From the NCBI RefSeq assembly GCF_009363115.1, contig NZ_CP045298.1, positions 4,585,501-4,649,500 of the forward strand: a stretch of DNA of 64,000 bases, read 5' to 3'. Of the stretch, positions 8,300-17,729 are shown in pieces (the stretch's first letter is position 1; each line of letters opens with the position of its first letter). Source of the DNA: Paenibacillus brasilensis (GTDB lineage Bacteria; Bacillota; Bacilli; Paenibacillales; Paenibacillaceae). The notes under the pieces are model-generated. The model was not told where the DNA came from and did no database searches. It saw only the letters and a program-made list of their open reading frames with translations. Made by a program: the position numbers and the translations under genes.

Positions 8300-9403
8300 A
8301 TGAGCCGACTCATTGGAGTGATCAACCTGGATCACGAATTGGATCAGTTGAAGGAGTTGACCTATTTCCGGTGCGGGGCCGCAGTTCCCTTTGCCAGTCG
8401 ATACCGGCTCATTGATTTTACCTTATCCAACATGATGCATGCAGGGGTGCATGATATTGCATTGTTCATCCGCCGCAAATACCGTTCGCTGCTGGATCAT
8501 CTGGGCGAAGGACGGCCTTGGGATTTGGACCGCAGACGAGGAGGGCTGTTTATTTTGCCGCCGGACTGGAATGATCCGACAGATGGTTCACGCGGGGATT
8601 TGCAGCATGTGCACAACAACCTGGACTTTTTTCATCGCTCAGCCGGGCAGACTGTTATACACGCAGGAACGCAGCATGTCAACAAGGTTAATATTGAGGA
8701 TGTGCATCGTTATCATCGGGAAAAGAATGCAGACGTTACCCTCGTCTACAAAGCTACAGAGCAGCTCGAAGCTGAGCATGCGTCTTGCGTGCGGTTGGAG
8801 ATTGCCGAGGACGGACGAGTGACCGGCATTCATCAGGAGCAGGATCATCATAATATTTATCTGGAAATGTTCGTGATGGACAAAAGCTTGTATCTGGATC
8901 AAGTGAAGCATTGCATCGCCCATCAGGATAGCCACTTCTTCCGGGATGCGATCCAGAAAAACCCAAGTGGACTACGCATTTATGCATATCCCTATGAAGG
9001 GTATCATGCGGTCATTAATTCCGTCGAGAGTTACTATAAAAATAGCATGAAGCTGCTGGATCAGCAGCAGTATCAAGCACTGTTCCAGGATCAGCTGGTG
9101 CATACCAAAATCAAGTATGAAGCCCCGACCCGCTATACGCAGAGCGCCGAGGTGGATCATTCACTTGTCGCCAATGGCTGCACGATTGGGGGCAGGGTTG
9201 AGAACAGCATTCTTTTTCGCGGGGTACGGATAGAGGAAGGCGCGCGGGTAAGCAACTCGATTATTATGCAAAAATGCACGATTCGTAAGGGTGCAATTGT
9301 CCAGAATGTCATTTTGGATAAGGATGTGCAGCTTTCACCGGAACGTACTCTGATTGGAGACAGTAAGGTTCCTTATGTCATTGCCAAGAACAGCGTCATT
9401 TAG
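8300..9403 (+). CDS. glgD: Glucose-1-phosphate adenylyltransferase regulatory subunit
   Basis: GlgD is the non-catalytic partner that activates GlgC in Bacillales. The 367-residue product has the same nucleotidyltransferase plus beta-helix architecture (SRYRLIDFTLSNMMHAG; C-terminal VRIEEGARVSNSIIMQKCTIRKGAIVQNVIL), but the glycine-rich GGxGxRL loop that GlgC shows is replaced by VINLDHELDQLKEL, as expected for GlgD. ATG 8300 is chosen over GTG 8291 because AAGGA (8284-8288) is too close to the latter. Only 23 bases separate it from glgC, and glgP follows after 45 bases, so the three are very likely co-transcribed. Confidence 0.93.
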   Translation: MSRLIGVINLDHELDQLKELTYFRCGAAVPFASRYRLIDFTLSNMMHAGVHDIALFIRRKYRSLLDHLGEGRPWDLDRRRGGLFILPPDWNDPTDGSRGDLQHVHNNLDFFHRSAGQTVIHAGTQHVNKVNIEDVHRYHREKNADVTLVYKATEQLEAEHASCVRLEIAEDGRVTGIHQEQDHHNIYLEMFVMDKSLYLDQVKHCIAHQDSHFFRDAIQKNPSGLRIYAYPYEGYHAVINSVESYYKNSMKLLDQQQYQALFQDQLVHTKIKYEAPTRYTQSAEVDHSLVANGCTIGGRVENSILFRGVRIEEGARVSNSIIMQKCTIRKGAIVQNVILDKDVQLSPERTLIGDSKVPYVIAKNSVI

Positions 9404-9448
9404 AAGACATAGAGTGCATTTAAAACCGAAATACAGGAGGTTACACCT

Positions 9449-11902
9449 TTGTTCAGCAATAAAGAAGCATTCAAGCAGGCTTTTCGAGAGCAATTGGTCG
9501 GAAGGCTGGGCAAACCGATGCAGGAAGCTCAGGCGGAAGACGTATACAAGGTTTTGGGCGGTATGATCCGCGAACAGGTCGGCAAGAAATGGGCGGAAAC
9601 GAACCAAGCCTATAAAGAAGGACAAGAGAAGCAGGTCTATTACTTTTCCTTGGAGTTTTTGATAGGCCGTCTGCTGGGCAACAATTTGCTGAATTTGGGC
9701 GTATTGGATATGGTTCGGCAGGCCTTGGGAGAATTGGGCTGGGACTTGGAAGAAATCGAAGAGCAGGAGGCGGATGCCGGGCTGGGGAATGGCGGTCTTG
9801 GTCGTCTGGCTGCTTGCTTTATGGATTCGCTGGCATCTCTCGGCTATGCAGGACATGGCTGTGGTATCCGGTATAAGTACGGTCTGTTTGAGCAGCGGAT
9901 TGTAGACGGAAATCAGGTAGAGCTGCCGGATTATTGGCTGCAAAAGGGGAATGTATGGGAGGAACGCCGCCCTGACAAGAAGGTCGAGGTTCATTTTTGG
10001 GGACGAGTGGAGACTCGTGAGCAGGATGGCCGTCTTATATTCGAGACTCAGGATGCCGAAACGGTCTGGGCTGTTCCGTATGATATTCCGCTGGTGGGCT
10101 ATGGACACGCGCAGGTGAACACGCTGCGGATTTGGAGCGCCGAGTCGGCGCTTGACCCCATCCGGGGACCGATTCGGGGCGAGGGTGGCTATTATCGCTT
10201 TCTCGACTATAACCGCTCGGTGGAGTCCATCTCGGCCTTTCTCTACCCGGATGACTCCAATTATGAGGGCAAGCTGCTTCGTCTGAAGCAGCAGTATTTC
10301 TTGTGCTCGGCTGGATTGCAAAGTATTTTGCGTACGTTCGAAAAGCTTCGTTTACCGTACAGCCAATTGCCTGACAAGATTGCGCTGCACATTAACGATA
10401 CACATCCAACGCTGGTTATACCCGAACTGATGCGTATTCTAATCGACGTGAAGGGCTTGGGCTGGGACGAAGCATGGGATATTACGACCCGGACGGTTTC
10501 GTATACCAACCATACGATATTAAGCGAGGCCTTGGAACAATGGCCTGTCAATATGGTGCGGGAGCTGCTCCCTCGTATTTGTTTAATTATTGAAGAAATG
10601 AACAAGCGTTATTGCGCTATGCTACTGGAGCGTTATCCAGGTCAGGACATCAAAATTGGACAGATGGCAATCATTCACGGTGAACAAATCCGTATGGCCC
10701 ATTTGGCTATTGTCGGCAGCTATAGCGTCAACGGGGTAGCTGCCTTGCACACACAAATTTTGAAGGAACGGGAAATGAGGTCGTTTCACGAGCTGTACCC
10801 GGGGCGTTTTAACAATAAAACGAACGGGATTGCCCATCGCCGCTGGCTGATGCACGCGAACCCCGAGCTGGCAAGCTTGTATGATGAAACGATCGGTACA
10901 CGCTGGAGAACCCGTCCACGCGAGCTAATCGACCTGCTTCGTTACAGTGGGGACGAGTCGTTCAAAGAACGAATTCAGATAATTAAGAGAGATAATAAAA
11001 TCAGGCTGTCCGAGCATGTGTTTGCCAAACACGGTGTCCGACTGGATACGTCCTCCATTTTTGATGTACAAGTCAAACGGCTGCATGGCTACAAGCGACA
11101 GTTGCTTAATATTTTGCATGTTATGCATCTGTACAGCCAGCTCAAAAATAATCCTGCGCTGGATATGGTGCCACGCACGTTTATTTTCGGGGCTAAAGCA
11201 GCTCCGGGCTATTTTCTCGCCAAACAGACGATTAAGCTGATTAACAATGTGGCGGATACGATCAACCGGGATGTGGATGTCAGGGACAAGCTGAAAGTGG
11301 TTTTCCTTGAAAATTATTCCGTTTCGTTGGCAGAGCTGATCATTCCTGCAGCGGATGTCAGTGAGCAGATCTCTACGGCAGGCAAGGAAGCCTCAGGCAC
11401 AGGAAATATGAAATTTATGATGAACGGCGCACTCACCCTGGGGACATTGGATGGAGCCAATGTTGAAATGCATGAAATGGTGGGCGATGCCAACATGTTC
11501 ATTTTTGGATTAAAGGTGGATCAGATCGAAGCATATGTTCAGGACGGCCAGTATTCAGCACGTAAAACAGCCAACAGTGACGAAAGACTGCGCGAGGTGC
11601 TGGATCAACTGGTGAACGATGCCCCTTTTACGCGGCATGAACGAGAATTTGAGGCCATTTATCAATCCCTGATTGATCACAATGATGAATACTTTGTGCT
11701 CAAAGACTTCGCAGCCTATGTGGATACGCAGGTTTATGTGGAGCAGGTGTACCGGAATCCGTCCGAGTGGACGCGGCGAGTGATTGTGAATATGGCTCAC
11801 TCCGGCAAATTTTCCAGCGATTGCACGATTCAGCAGTACGCGGCGGAAATTTGGGACATTGTGCCTCTTGAAACCGATGTCAACAAGCGAATCTTGTCCT
11901 AA
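9449..11902 (+). CDS. glgP: Glycogen phosphorylase
   Basis: This 817-residue enzyme releases glucose-1-phosphate from glycogen using pyridoxal phosphate. The start is TTG 9449, eight bases after AGGAGG (9435-9440). Family signatures are clear: ADAGLGNGGLGRLAACFMDSLA near residue 110, and the cofactor site EASGTGNMKFMMNG with Lys655. Length is normal. A degradative enzyme downstream of the ADP-glucose genes is the common Bacillales order, in which glgA normally lies between glgD and glgP; here glgD is followed directly by glgP. The weak hairpin AAAAGCAA/TTGCTTTT after the stop could be a terminator and overlaps the next promoter. Confidence 0.95.
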   Translation: MFSNKEAFKQAFREQLVGRLGKPMQEAQAEDVYKVLGGMIREQVGKKWAETNQAYKEGQEKQVYYFSLEFLIGRLLGNNLLNLGVLDMVRQALGELGWDLEEIEEQEADAGLGNGGLGRLAACFMDSLASLGYAGHGCGIRYKYGLFEQRIVDGNQVELPDYWLQKGNVWEERRPDKKVEVHFWGRVETREQDGRLIFETQDAETVWAVPYDIPLVGYGHAQVNTLRIWSAESALDPIRGPIRGEGGYYRFLDYNRSVESISAFLYPDDSNYEGKLLRLKQQYFLCSAGLQSILRTFEKLRLPYSQLPDKIALHINDTHPTLVIPELMRILIDVKGLGWDEAWDITTRTVSYTNHTILSEALEQWPVNMVRELLPRICLIIEEMNKRYCAMLLERYPGQDIKIGQMAIIHGEQIRMAHLAIVGSYSVNGVAALHTQILKEREMRSFHELYPGRFNNKTNGIAHRRWLMHANPELASLYDETIGTRWRTRPRELIDLLRYSGDESFKERIQIIKRDNKIRLSEHVFAKHGVRLDTSSIFDVQVKRLHGYKRQLLNILHVMHLYSQLKNNPALDMVPRTFIFGAKAAPGYFLAKQTIKLINNVADTINRDVDVRDKLKVVFLENYSVSLAELIIPAADVSEQISTAGKEASGTGNMKFMMNGALTLGTLDGANVEMHEMVGDANMFIFGLKVDQIEAYVQDGQYSARKTANSDERLREVLDQLVNDAPFTRHEREFEAIYQSLIDHNDEYFVLKDFAAYVDTQVYVEQVYRNPSEWTRRVIVNMAHSGKFSSDCTIQQYAAEIWDIVPLETDVNKRILS

Positions 11903-11926
11903 AAAAGCAAAACAGGCGGAATAGCA

Positions 11927-11954
11927 TTGCTTTTCGACCGCTGAGGGTTATAAT
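11927..11954 (+). promoter_or_regulatory. Sigma-A-type promoter before DUF2062 gene
   Basis: TTGCTT (11927-11932) and a perfect TATAAT (11949-11954) are spaced 16 bases. The start codon of the DUF2062 gene follows about 80 bases later. Confidence 0.55.
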
Positions 11955-12036
11955 GACAGTATAAACCTAAGTAAGGTTGGGGGGCTGTATAACCTCATTC
12001 CCGAACTTGAATAGTACTGTTAAAGGAGTCCTCCTA

Positions 12037-12645
12037 TTGATAAAGCTCAATCCGAACAGGCTCAAACCTGATAAATCCAAGAAGAAATATAATATGTTCC
12101 AAAATATATGGCGGGCGATTCGTCTGAATTTTATCAAGCTGTTGCGTGCGCCCGGTGGCGTCAAAAAAATCTCCTTGGGCTTTGCCATTGGCTTCGGGCT
12201 GGAGATGGTTGTGATTTCCACAGCTTCTCTGATCTACCTTGTGTTTTATCCCATTGTTCGGTTGTCCGGCGGTTCGATGCCTGCGGCCATTGTAGGTAAC
12301 GTCGTAGGCAAGCTGACCTTTTTACCGATTGTGCTGATGCCGTTCGCCAAGCAGATTGGGGCTTGGATTTATCCATCCCATTTTCCAGGACACGTCAGAG
12401 GCGGTCGACTTCATGAGCATTCTTTTATGGAGCTGTTTCATGGCAACTGGTCTGTATTCAGAGACTTGCTGCACGGAGGGCTGCACATTCTGATTGGGAT
12501 GTCGATTTTCGGTGTGGTACTAGGCATTATCTCGTATTTTGTCATTCAAGTCTTGTATAATCGTTCGCTGCACAAACGGCTGGAAAAACGGAAATTGCGT
12601 CATGGTGCAGCCTTTTCAGCGGCCAGACTGCTGAAAAATGGATAA
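12037..12645 (+). CDS. DUF2062 membrane protein
   Basis: The 202-residue product starts at TTG 12037, eight bases after AAAGGAG (12022-12028); the frame runs further upstream without a ribosome site. A basic N-terminus precedes IRLNFIKLLRAPGGVKKISLGFAIGFGLEM, characteristic of DUF2062, and then three hydrophobic segments (VVISTASLIYLVFYPIV; AAIVGNVVGKLTFLPIVLMPF; ILIGMSIFGVVLGIISYFVIQVLY). The function is unknown; it acts in the membrane. It has its own promoter and a strong terminator, so it is probably monocistronic. Confidence 0.82.
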   Translation: MIKLNPNRLKPDKSKKKYNMFQNIWRAIRLNFIKLLRAPGGVKKISLGFAIGFGLEMVVISTASLIYLVFYPIVRLSGGSMPAAIVGNVVGKLTFLPIVLMPFAKQIGAWIYPSHFPGHVRGGRLHEHSFMELFHGNWSVFRDLLHGGLHILIGMSIFGVVLGIISYFVIQVLYNRSLHKRLEKRKLRHGAAFSAARLLKNG

Positions 12646-12657
12646 CGTAGTGAATAA

Positions 12658-12703
12658 GAAGCTCCTTAAGCCTAATAATTAGGCCTGAGGGGCTTCTTTT
12701 GAA
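12658..12703 (+). terminator. Strong rho-independent terminator
   Basis: A long stem combines GAAGC/GCTTC at the base, TCCT/AGGG, and GCCTAA-TAA-TTAGGC at the tip, followed by TTTT (12697-12700). Confidence 0.8.
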
Positions 12704-13101
12704 TTAAAGCAACTTTTTTCGGGTATTCGGATTTTATGGTGGAAAACGAAATGACGATTTCCAGTTGCTATCATCTGTATCTCGGTTCGGTGGTATTCAT
12801 CAACCTTATTTTGACCGTATGACATCATTCCGTTTTGGCAGGTAATCCCCTGCAAGAAGCCAACCTCTTCGCCTTTAGATTATTTAGTGAGTTGGATGCG
12901 TTCCCCTGACCCTCCACCGTGACGAAGCGGAGGTCGGACTTTCGGATGTACTGCTGCGCGAAATCATCGATGGATATCGATATACCTGCCGGGCGGACTG
13001 GTTACAGATAAGACAAACCAGGGGTACAACCTATCGGCCTTGGAACTTCTCCTTTGGGCCATAGAGACCAACCTCCCTTAAATAAAAGGCTATGTTAAAT
13101 C
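12704..13101. other. Stretch without a supportable gene
   Basis: Only short open stretches occur. One forward frame reads FRVFGFYGGKRNDDFQ onward to a stop near 12843 without a start or ribosome site. A segment near 12731-12762 (GGATTTTATGGTGGAA, then ATGACGATTT) is also found on the minus strand of the decayed ORF at 16398-16667, so both may be remnants of related genes. Nothing else is recognised. Confidence 0.4.
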
Positions 13102-13581
13102 TCAATGTTGATTACCCAGCCAAAAATATAATCTCTCTGTTAAGGGCGGTTTATTGATGATGCTGCTCCATCCGCTTACATCACATTGTCCATAATCATT
13201 ATCACCCACAGCAACCACCGTACCGTCAGATTTAAGTCCGAGAGTATGGGCACACCCCGCCGCAACAGCCCTAATGTCGTGCCAATCACTTACATCGCAT
13301 TGGTCATGCCTATTCCAACCCACAGCTGTCACAGTACCGTCAGATTTAAGACCGATTGTATGAGCATTACCCGTGTTCGTCGCCATATGAACATTGCCAG
13401 CAACAACCGAGACGATATGGCACCAATCGCTTACATTACATTGACCGTATTTATTATCACCCACTGCCGTTACCGTTCCGTCAGTTTTAAGACCAACGGT
13501 ATGACGACGACCCGCCGCTATGGTATCGTTACGCAATCGATTCGTCTCAAACACCGCTTCCTTCCGTGAAATGTAGTCCAT
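13102..13581 (-). CDS. RCC1-repeat (beta-propeller) protein, short
   Basis: The 159-residue protein consists of three RCC1-type blades built on HTVGLKTDGTVTAVGDNKYG, HTIGLKSDGTVTAVGWNRHD and HTLGLKSDGTVVAVGDNDYG. ATG 13581 has GGAGG upstream on the minus strand. RCC1 propellers normally have seven blades, so this is either a small paralogue or a truncated remnant: after the third blade the sequence switches to INKPPLTERLYFWLGNQH, which does not look like a blade. No function is assigned. It lies 42 bases downstream of, and in the same orientation as, the IS1595-type transposase, so it may have moved with it. Its DNA repeats are coding repeats, not a CRISPR array. Confidence 0.65.
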   Translation of the reverse strand: MDYISRKEAVFETNRLRNDTIAAGRRHTVGLKTDGTVTAVGDNKYGQCNVSDWCHIVSVVAGNVHMATNTGNAHTIGLKSDGTVTAVGWNRHDQCDVSDWHDIRAVAAGCAHTLGLKSDGTVVAVGDNDYGQCDVSGWSSIINKPPLTERLYFWLGNQH

Positions 13582-13623
13582 ATTTTACCTCCGCAAATTA
13601 AAAATTCCTGCCCGTCCCTCCGT

Positions 13624-14670
13624 TTAGCTCAACAGTAAGTCTATCCGTCGAAGTCTGGCGTTCGTATCTTTCACAGAAAACAGGCATGAGGACACCAACA
13701 TGTTTTTCTTATTCGACGTTGTATTCTCATACTCCTTGCTGTCGAGGTAGCGGAACCACGCCAAGTAATGCTCCAGGTACTTTGTTGCCACCCCGTTGAA
13801 ACGGTCCATCCATCGTTTCAGTCGGCTATGGTAGCTGTTGACGTTCTGGATATGATACACACCTTTGACGCGCTGTTTCCCATCGGATTTGAAACGATAA
13901 TGTGCCAAACCCTTTTGATTGGCATAGGAACTGAATGCCCGCCAAGAATCCGTGCAAAGCACATTGGAGTTTGAAAGGTGAGACCCAATTGCTTCATCCA
14001 GTTTCGAAGTGCGAATGTGCCCGCGTCCAAGAACGCCTGAGAAGGTCATCTTCTGACGGTCTCGGGCGACCAGCACACAGATTTGGTCGTTGCTGATACC
14101 TCGGTGCTTCACTTTTCCCCCGCGCTTTCGCGGCTTGCGCTCGGTTATGTTCCGCCTGCCCTTTTCCGAGTACAGGAAGTAGGTCTCGTCCATTTCGACA
14201 ATACCGTGGAATGCATCAGTTGGAACCTGCTTTAACGCAGCGAGAATTTTATGCCGCCAGTAAAACAAGGTCACGAATGTAACGTCTTCATACATCAGTT
14301 CGGCGCATTTTCGCAGCGAAAATCCTTCAATCATCAGTTCTATAAAACGAACCCACAGATGAGGTCGCCGCGTCCGCTGGAGAGACGTATTTGTCAGGTC
14401 ATTGAACGTTTGGAGGCAAGATTTGCAGCGATAACGCTGACGCTTTACCTCGCCAGCTCGTGTTGTAATTGTGTACTTTCCGAAGCGAACAACGGTATGA
14501 CTATGGCAATGGGGGCAAACCAGCCCATCTTTATGCTTTTGTTCATGAATTTCATCTATCACTCGGATAGGTGCCGCACCGTTGGTTCCTGACTGCAAAG
14601 AGAGAATAAGCTCTTGCTTGTCCTTACTGTCCAAGCCCTTGGCGAGTTTTATCAGTTCCTTTAAATCCAT
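13624..14670 (-). mobile_element. IS1595-family transposase gene
   Basis: The 348-residue product has a helical N-terminus, a zinc ribbon (CPHCHS ... CKSC, about residues 52-85), a helix-turn-helix-like region (SLRKCAELMYEDVTFVTLFYWRHKIL) and a DDE-type catalytic region with MDETYF, TDSWRAF and the H-N-x-E-like segment NSYHSRLKRWMDRFNGVATKYLEHYLAWFRYL. This is the ISXO2/IS1595 architecture. The frame is complete. I could not identify convincing terminal inverted repeats or a target duplication, so element ends are not given. A local palindrome (GGGTAATCA ... TGATTACCC, 14671-14701) just before the start may be a regulatory site. Confidence 0.85.
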
Positions 14671-14814
14671 AGGGTAATCAGCTCCGAGTCATATGATTAC
14701 CCTCATCACAGAACAAATGTTCGCATTGTTCAAATATCAACATTCAAGATAAACATAGCCAAATAAAAAACGCCCCCTGGAACCTGATAGATCCAAGGGT
14801 ACATCTCATTAGGT

Positions 14815-15387
14815 TCAAGCTTCCGCAAGGGCAGAGATGATTTCCTGCGTTGTGCGAGTACGCCCGATGCGTGGAAAAATAAAATTTTTCACGTGATCGT
14901 GCTCGGCTTGGGAAAATCCGGTCATGGCATCGATCGCCAAAATCAGCTGATACCCATGCATAAACGCTTCCCGCGCGGTCGTATCCACGCCAAGCCCGGT
15001 AGCGATGCCGCATAAGACGATGGTGTCGATTCCCCGGCGGCGCAGCTGCAGGTCGAGCTCAGTTCCGTAAAAAGCTCCCCATTGCTTCTTGGTGATGACG
15101 TGGTCCGTCTCGGCCACTCGCATTTCCGGGACAATTTGATCCCATGCCTCGGGCAAATTTAGTGGAGGCGCAGGTGAATCCAACTTCGGCCTCGGGATAT
15201 CCTTCAGATCCTTGCTCGATACCCGGACCAGTGCAACCATCGAGCCTTGCTCACGGAAAGCATCTGCCAAGGCGGCAGCGTTAGATACCACCTGCTCGGC
15301 GGAATAAGGAGCGTATTGATTGCCTAGCCATTTTTGCAAATCAATGACAACCAACGCTGTTTTTTGCGGATCCAACAACTTTTCCAT
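14815..15387 (-). CDS. Isochorismatase-family cysteine hydrolase
   Basis: The 190-residue protein starts at ATG 15387, with GAGGAG upstream on the minus strand; six extra in-frame codons upstream lack a ribosome site. The catalytic triad of the family is visible as Asp in ALVVIDLQ, Lys in TKKQWGAF and Cys in IVLCGIATGLGVDTTAREA. Family members hydrolyse amides, isochorismate or related substrates; the actual substrate is unknown. It is divergent from a TetR regulator with only 126 bases between, so the regulator probably controls it. Confidence 0.85.
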   Translation of the reverse strand: MEKLLDPQKTALVVIDLQKWLGNQYAPYSAEQVVSNAAALADAFREQGSMVALVRVSSKDLKDIPRPKLDSPAPPLNLPEAWDQIVPEMRVAETDHVITKKQWGAFYGTELDLQLRRRGIDTIVLCGIATGLGVDTTAREAFMHGYQLILAIDAMTGFSQAEHDHVKNFIFPRIGRTRTTQEIISALAEA

Positions 15388-15450
15388 TTCGTATGTTCTC
15401 CTCACCCTTTAAATATGACCTATAGTTATAAATATTAAACTTAAGGTCAT

Positions 15451-15479
15451 TTGACTTGATGTCTTATATTTTGTACCAT
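15451..15479 (+). promoter_or_regulatory. Promoter in the isochorismatase/TetR divergent region
   Basis: TTGACT (15451-15456) and TACCAT (15474-15479) are spaced 17 bases, 35 bases before the TetR start. The surrounding AT-rich 126 bases must also carry the leftward promoter and a likely TetR operator, but I cannot define the operator. Confidence 0.5.
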
Positions 15480-15513
15480 AATTCATAAATAGTCAAGTGG
15501 GGAGATTTTGTTT

Positions 15514-16401
15514 ATGAGCGTAACAAGGGAAGAGGTTGTGAAATCGGCGACGAAGCTTTTTAAGGAACGGGGGTTTCTTTCGACGACGATACAGGATATT
15601 GCCGAGGATTGCGGCATTGCCAAAGGATCCGTATACAAATATTTCCCTTCCAAGGATGACCTGTTCAGCGAGGTGTTTGATCAATGCCATAACACCTATT
15701 TTGATCAAGTCGAGGAGTTGAAGCGCCTTCCCGGACTCTCGCCGGAGGAGCAGTTTCTGCAGCAGATTATTCTGCGATTCCGTTATTTTATAGAGCACAA
15801 GCATATTCTGGTCGAATTTACGGAGCTCCCGATCCAACAGGATCCCAAGTTCCAACCGCTTAGACACAAGGTTAGGGGGCGGCTCATCCGATGGCATAGT
15901 GAGTGCTTGCTGCAAGTGTACGGCGAAGAAATCCATCCTTATCTGTGGGATATGGTTTCCATCTACCGAGCGATTCTGAAGGAGTATTTATTTTGGATTG
16001 TTTATGAGGAAAAATCGTTATCGCTAGAGGAAACGGCAAATTTCATTTTGGACAAGCTCAATGTGCTAATTAAGCATTTGAAGGCTTGCAATGTGAAGCC
16101 TCTGCTGAAACAAGCTTCGTTCGAGAGGTATTTAAGCTGGGGGCTCGTGGATCGCCATGGGGAAACGGAGCAGATCCTTACCGAGCTGTTCCGGGAGATG
16201 GATTCGGCCCTTGACACTATTCCGTCCGGCGCCGGACATCGCTCGGAGCTGAAAGAGCTTTGCCATTTTATACAGACGGAGATCAAAAAAGCGGAACCGA
16301 ATCTCCCGTTGGTACAAGCTTCGCTTTACTATTTGGAAAGAGAGAAGGAGCTTAAAAGTCTGGTCATCCAGTTGAGGAATATTATTCATTCGTGTACTTA
16401 G
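15514..16401 (+). CDS. TetR/AcrR-family transcriptional regulator
   Basis: The 295-residue protein begins at ATG 15514 after GGGGAG (15499-15504). The N-terminal helix-turn-helix is typical: EEVVKSATKLFKERGFLSTTIQDIAEDCGIAKGSVYKYFPSKDDLFSEVF (residues about 5-55). The C-terminal ligand domain is longer than the usual 190-220 residues of the family, with an extra helical tail ending in YLEREKELKSLVIQLRNII. It is divergent from the isochorismatase gene, which is its likely target. The ligand is unknown. Confidence 0.88.
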   Translation: MSVTREEVVKSATKLFKERGFLSTTIQDIAEDCGIAKGSVYKYFPSKDDLFSEVFDQCHNTYFDQVEELKRLPGLSPEEQFLQQIILRFRYFIEHKHILVEFTELPIQQDPKFQPLRHKVRGRLIRWHSECLLQVYGEEIHPYLWDMVSIYRAILKEYLFWIVYEEKSLSLEETANFILDKLNVLIKHLKACNVKPLLKQASFERYLSWGLVDRHGETEQILTELFREMDSALDTIPSGAGHRSELKELCHFIQTEIKKAEPNLPLVQASLYYLEREKELKSLVIQLRNIIHSCT

Positions 16402-16667
16402 ATTTTTTCACTCTCTTTGATCTGCGTACGACTATCTGAGGTTTGCAGCATTTGAAGGCTCTTTTTAGGCGTGCTCGGGAATGCGATAAAGTTCTTGTCA
16501 TTTATGACATCAAGTTCTGGCCAACCGACACCTTCCCTTATAATGCACACACCGCCATAACCAGTTTCTTGTAATTTTGGGTTCCATTAAATCGTCATTC
16601 CACCATAAAATCCGTAGAACCCTTTTTTCTTTTGTGTTACGTCTAAGGAATATGTGAACTTCATCAT
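16398..16667 (-). pseudogene. Short decayed gene with one internal stop
   Basis: On the minus strand a frame of 90 codons begins MMKFTYSLDVTQKKKGFYGF and is interrupted once, at codon 27 (TAA, complement of 16587-16589), then continues WNPKLQETGYGGVCIIREGVGWPEL to a stop overlapping the TetR stop. A CAA-to-TAA change would explain the break. There is no good ribosome site, so it may be an old remnant. The family is not recognised. The protein-like composition on both sides of the stop is the reason for listing it. Confidence 0.45.
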
Positions 16668-16704
16668 ATCAGCATTTTACGTAGACACAGGAGGAATCGA
16701 CTAA

Positions 16705-17623
16705 ATGAAAAAATAGAATTCTATCACTGCAACCGCCGCGCAATATCAATCCTTTTGGGAACAGCTCCGGTTGCAATGGCATAGCAGCCCGCTGCTGCCA
16801 CAGCTCAAAACGCACAAACTTCTGTTAACCTAGACCAAACCGTTACCAAGCGTTTAACGGAGGTCCTGAACACATTAGCAGGGAAACAAACGATAAAGTT
16901 TACAAGTGCAGACACTTCTTTTAACGCATGGACTGTAAACGGTATCTTGAGCGGGATAGCGAATGCAGATTTTATCCAAAATTATGATACGAAGAAAGGA
17001 ATCGTGCAGTCCACCAGCATCATCTATGGTGCCGCTGATCTGGATAAGGTTATGGATCATAACCTGCGCAGCAAGGTTGCATCGTTCCTGAAATCATTCG
17101 ATACCGATAAGGTTTTTAAAACGGAAGCCATCTTCAAATAACGGCCAGCTTTATGTATTCGCTCAAAGACTTTAAAGCTGCCCTGACCAACAAAGCACAC
17201 CGTTCCCTTAAAACACTTGGTATGACCACAATTAAGCCATTTGAATATGTGCTTCGTCAGCAGGAAGGCAAGGATACTGTCTGGAACTTTCGGGATGATA
17301 ATGAATTAAACAACGTACTGATTGGCATAAAAACCGGTAAAGTATGGTCCGTAAAAAGTGAGTATGGCATGGACTGGGATGGGGACAAGGACTTTGCCAA
17401 AGCATTTGCCAAGCCAAAGCTCAGCAAAACCCAGGTGCTTGCAGCCGCCAAGTCGAAAGTACAATCCCTTTTTGGAATTAACCTGAAAGGGTACACCGTA
17501 AAAATTAAAGATAACGTGTATACATTCTCCAAAAAGGGCGCAATTACCGTTGTGGGAAAAATCAATAAAAAAGGAGCATTTTATTCACTGGAGGCTAAAC
17601 CTGCAAACGGTGTTCGAAATTAA
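16705..17623 (+). pseudogene. Secreted protein gene, decayed by stops and frameshifts
   Basis: ATG 16705 has AGGAGG upstream and starts MKK, followed at once by TAG. After a one-base shift the frame gives a signal-peptide-like ISILLGTAPVAMA, another TAG, and then QPAAATAQNAQTSVNLDQTVTKRLTEVLNTLAGKQT. It continues to TAA 17139-17141, and a second intact segment (17153-17623) continues with YSLKDFKAALTNKAHRSLKTLGMTT to ANGVRN. Together these look like one exported protein of about 300 residues. At least two nonsense codons and two frameshifts break it. I do not recognise the family. Confidence 0.6.
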
Positions 17624-17729
17624 GTAAGATCATAGTTCCCCTAATTGGCTTCATCCACTCAAATCGTTTACAATACGTGTGCATACAACACTGGACGATA
17701 GGTTAATGTACATACAAGGAGTGGTGAGG

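Noticed and set aside
12704-13101. A hidden gene in the 400-base gap before the RCC1 gene
   Set aside because: All six frames are broken, and only short fragments without starts or ribosome sites are seen.
13185-13530. Three similar ~140-base DNA repeats that might suggest a CRISPR array
   Set aside because: They encode consecutive RCC1 blades in one frame, the unit is far longer than a CRISPR repeat-spacer unit, and divergence is codon-like.
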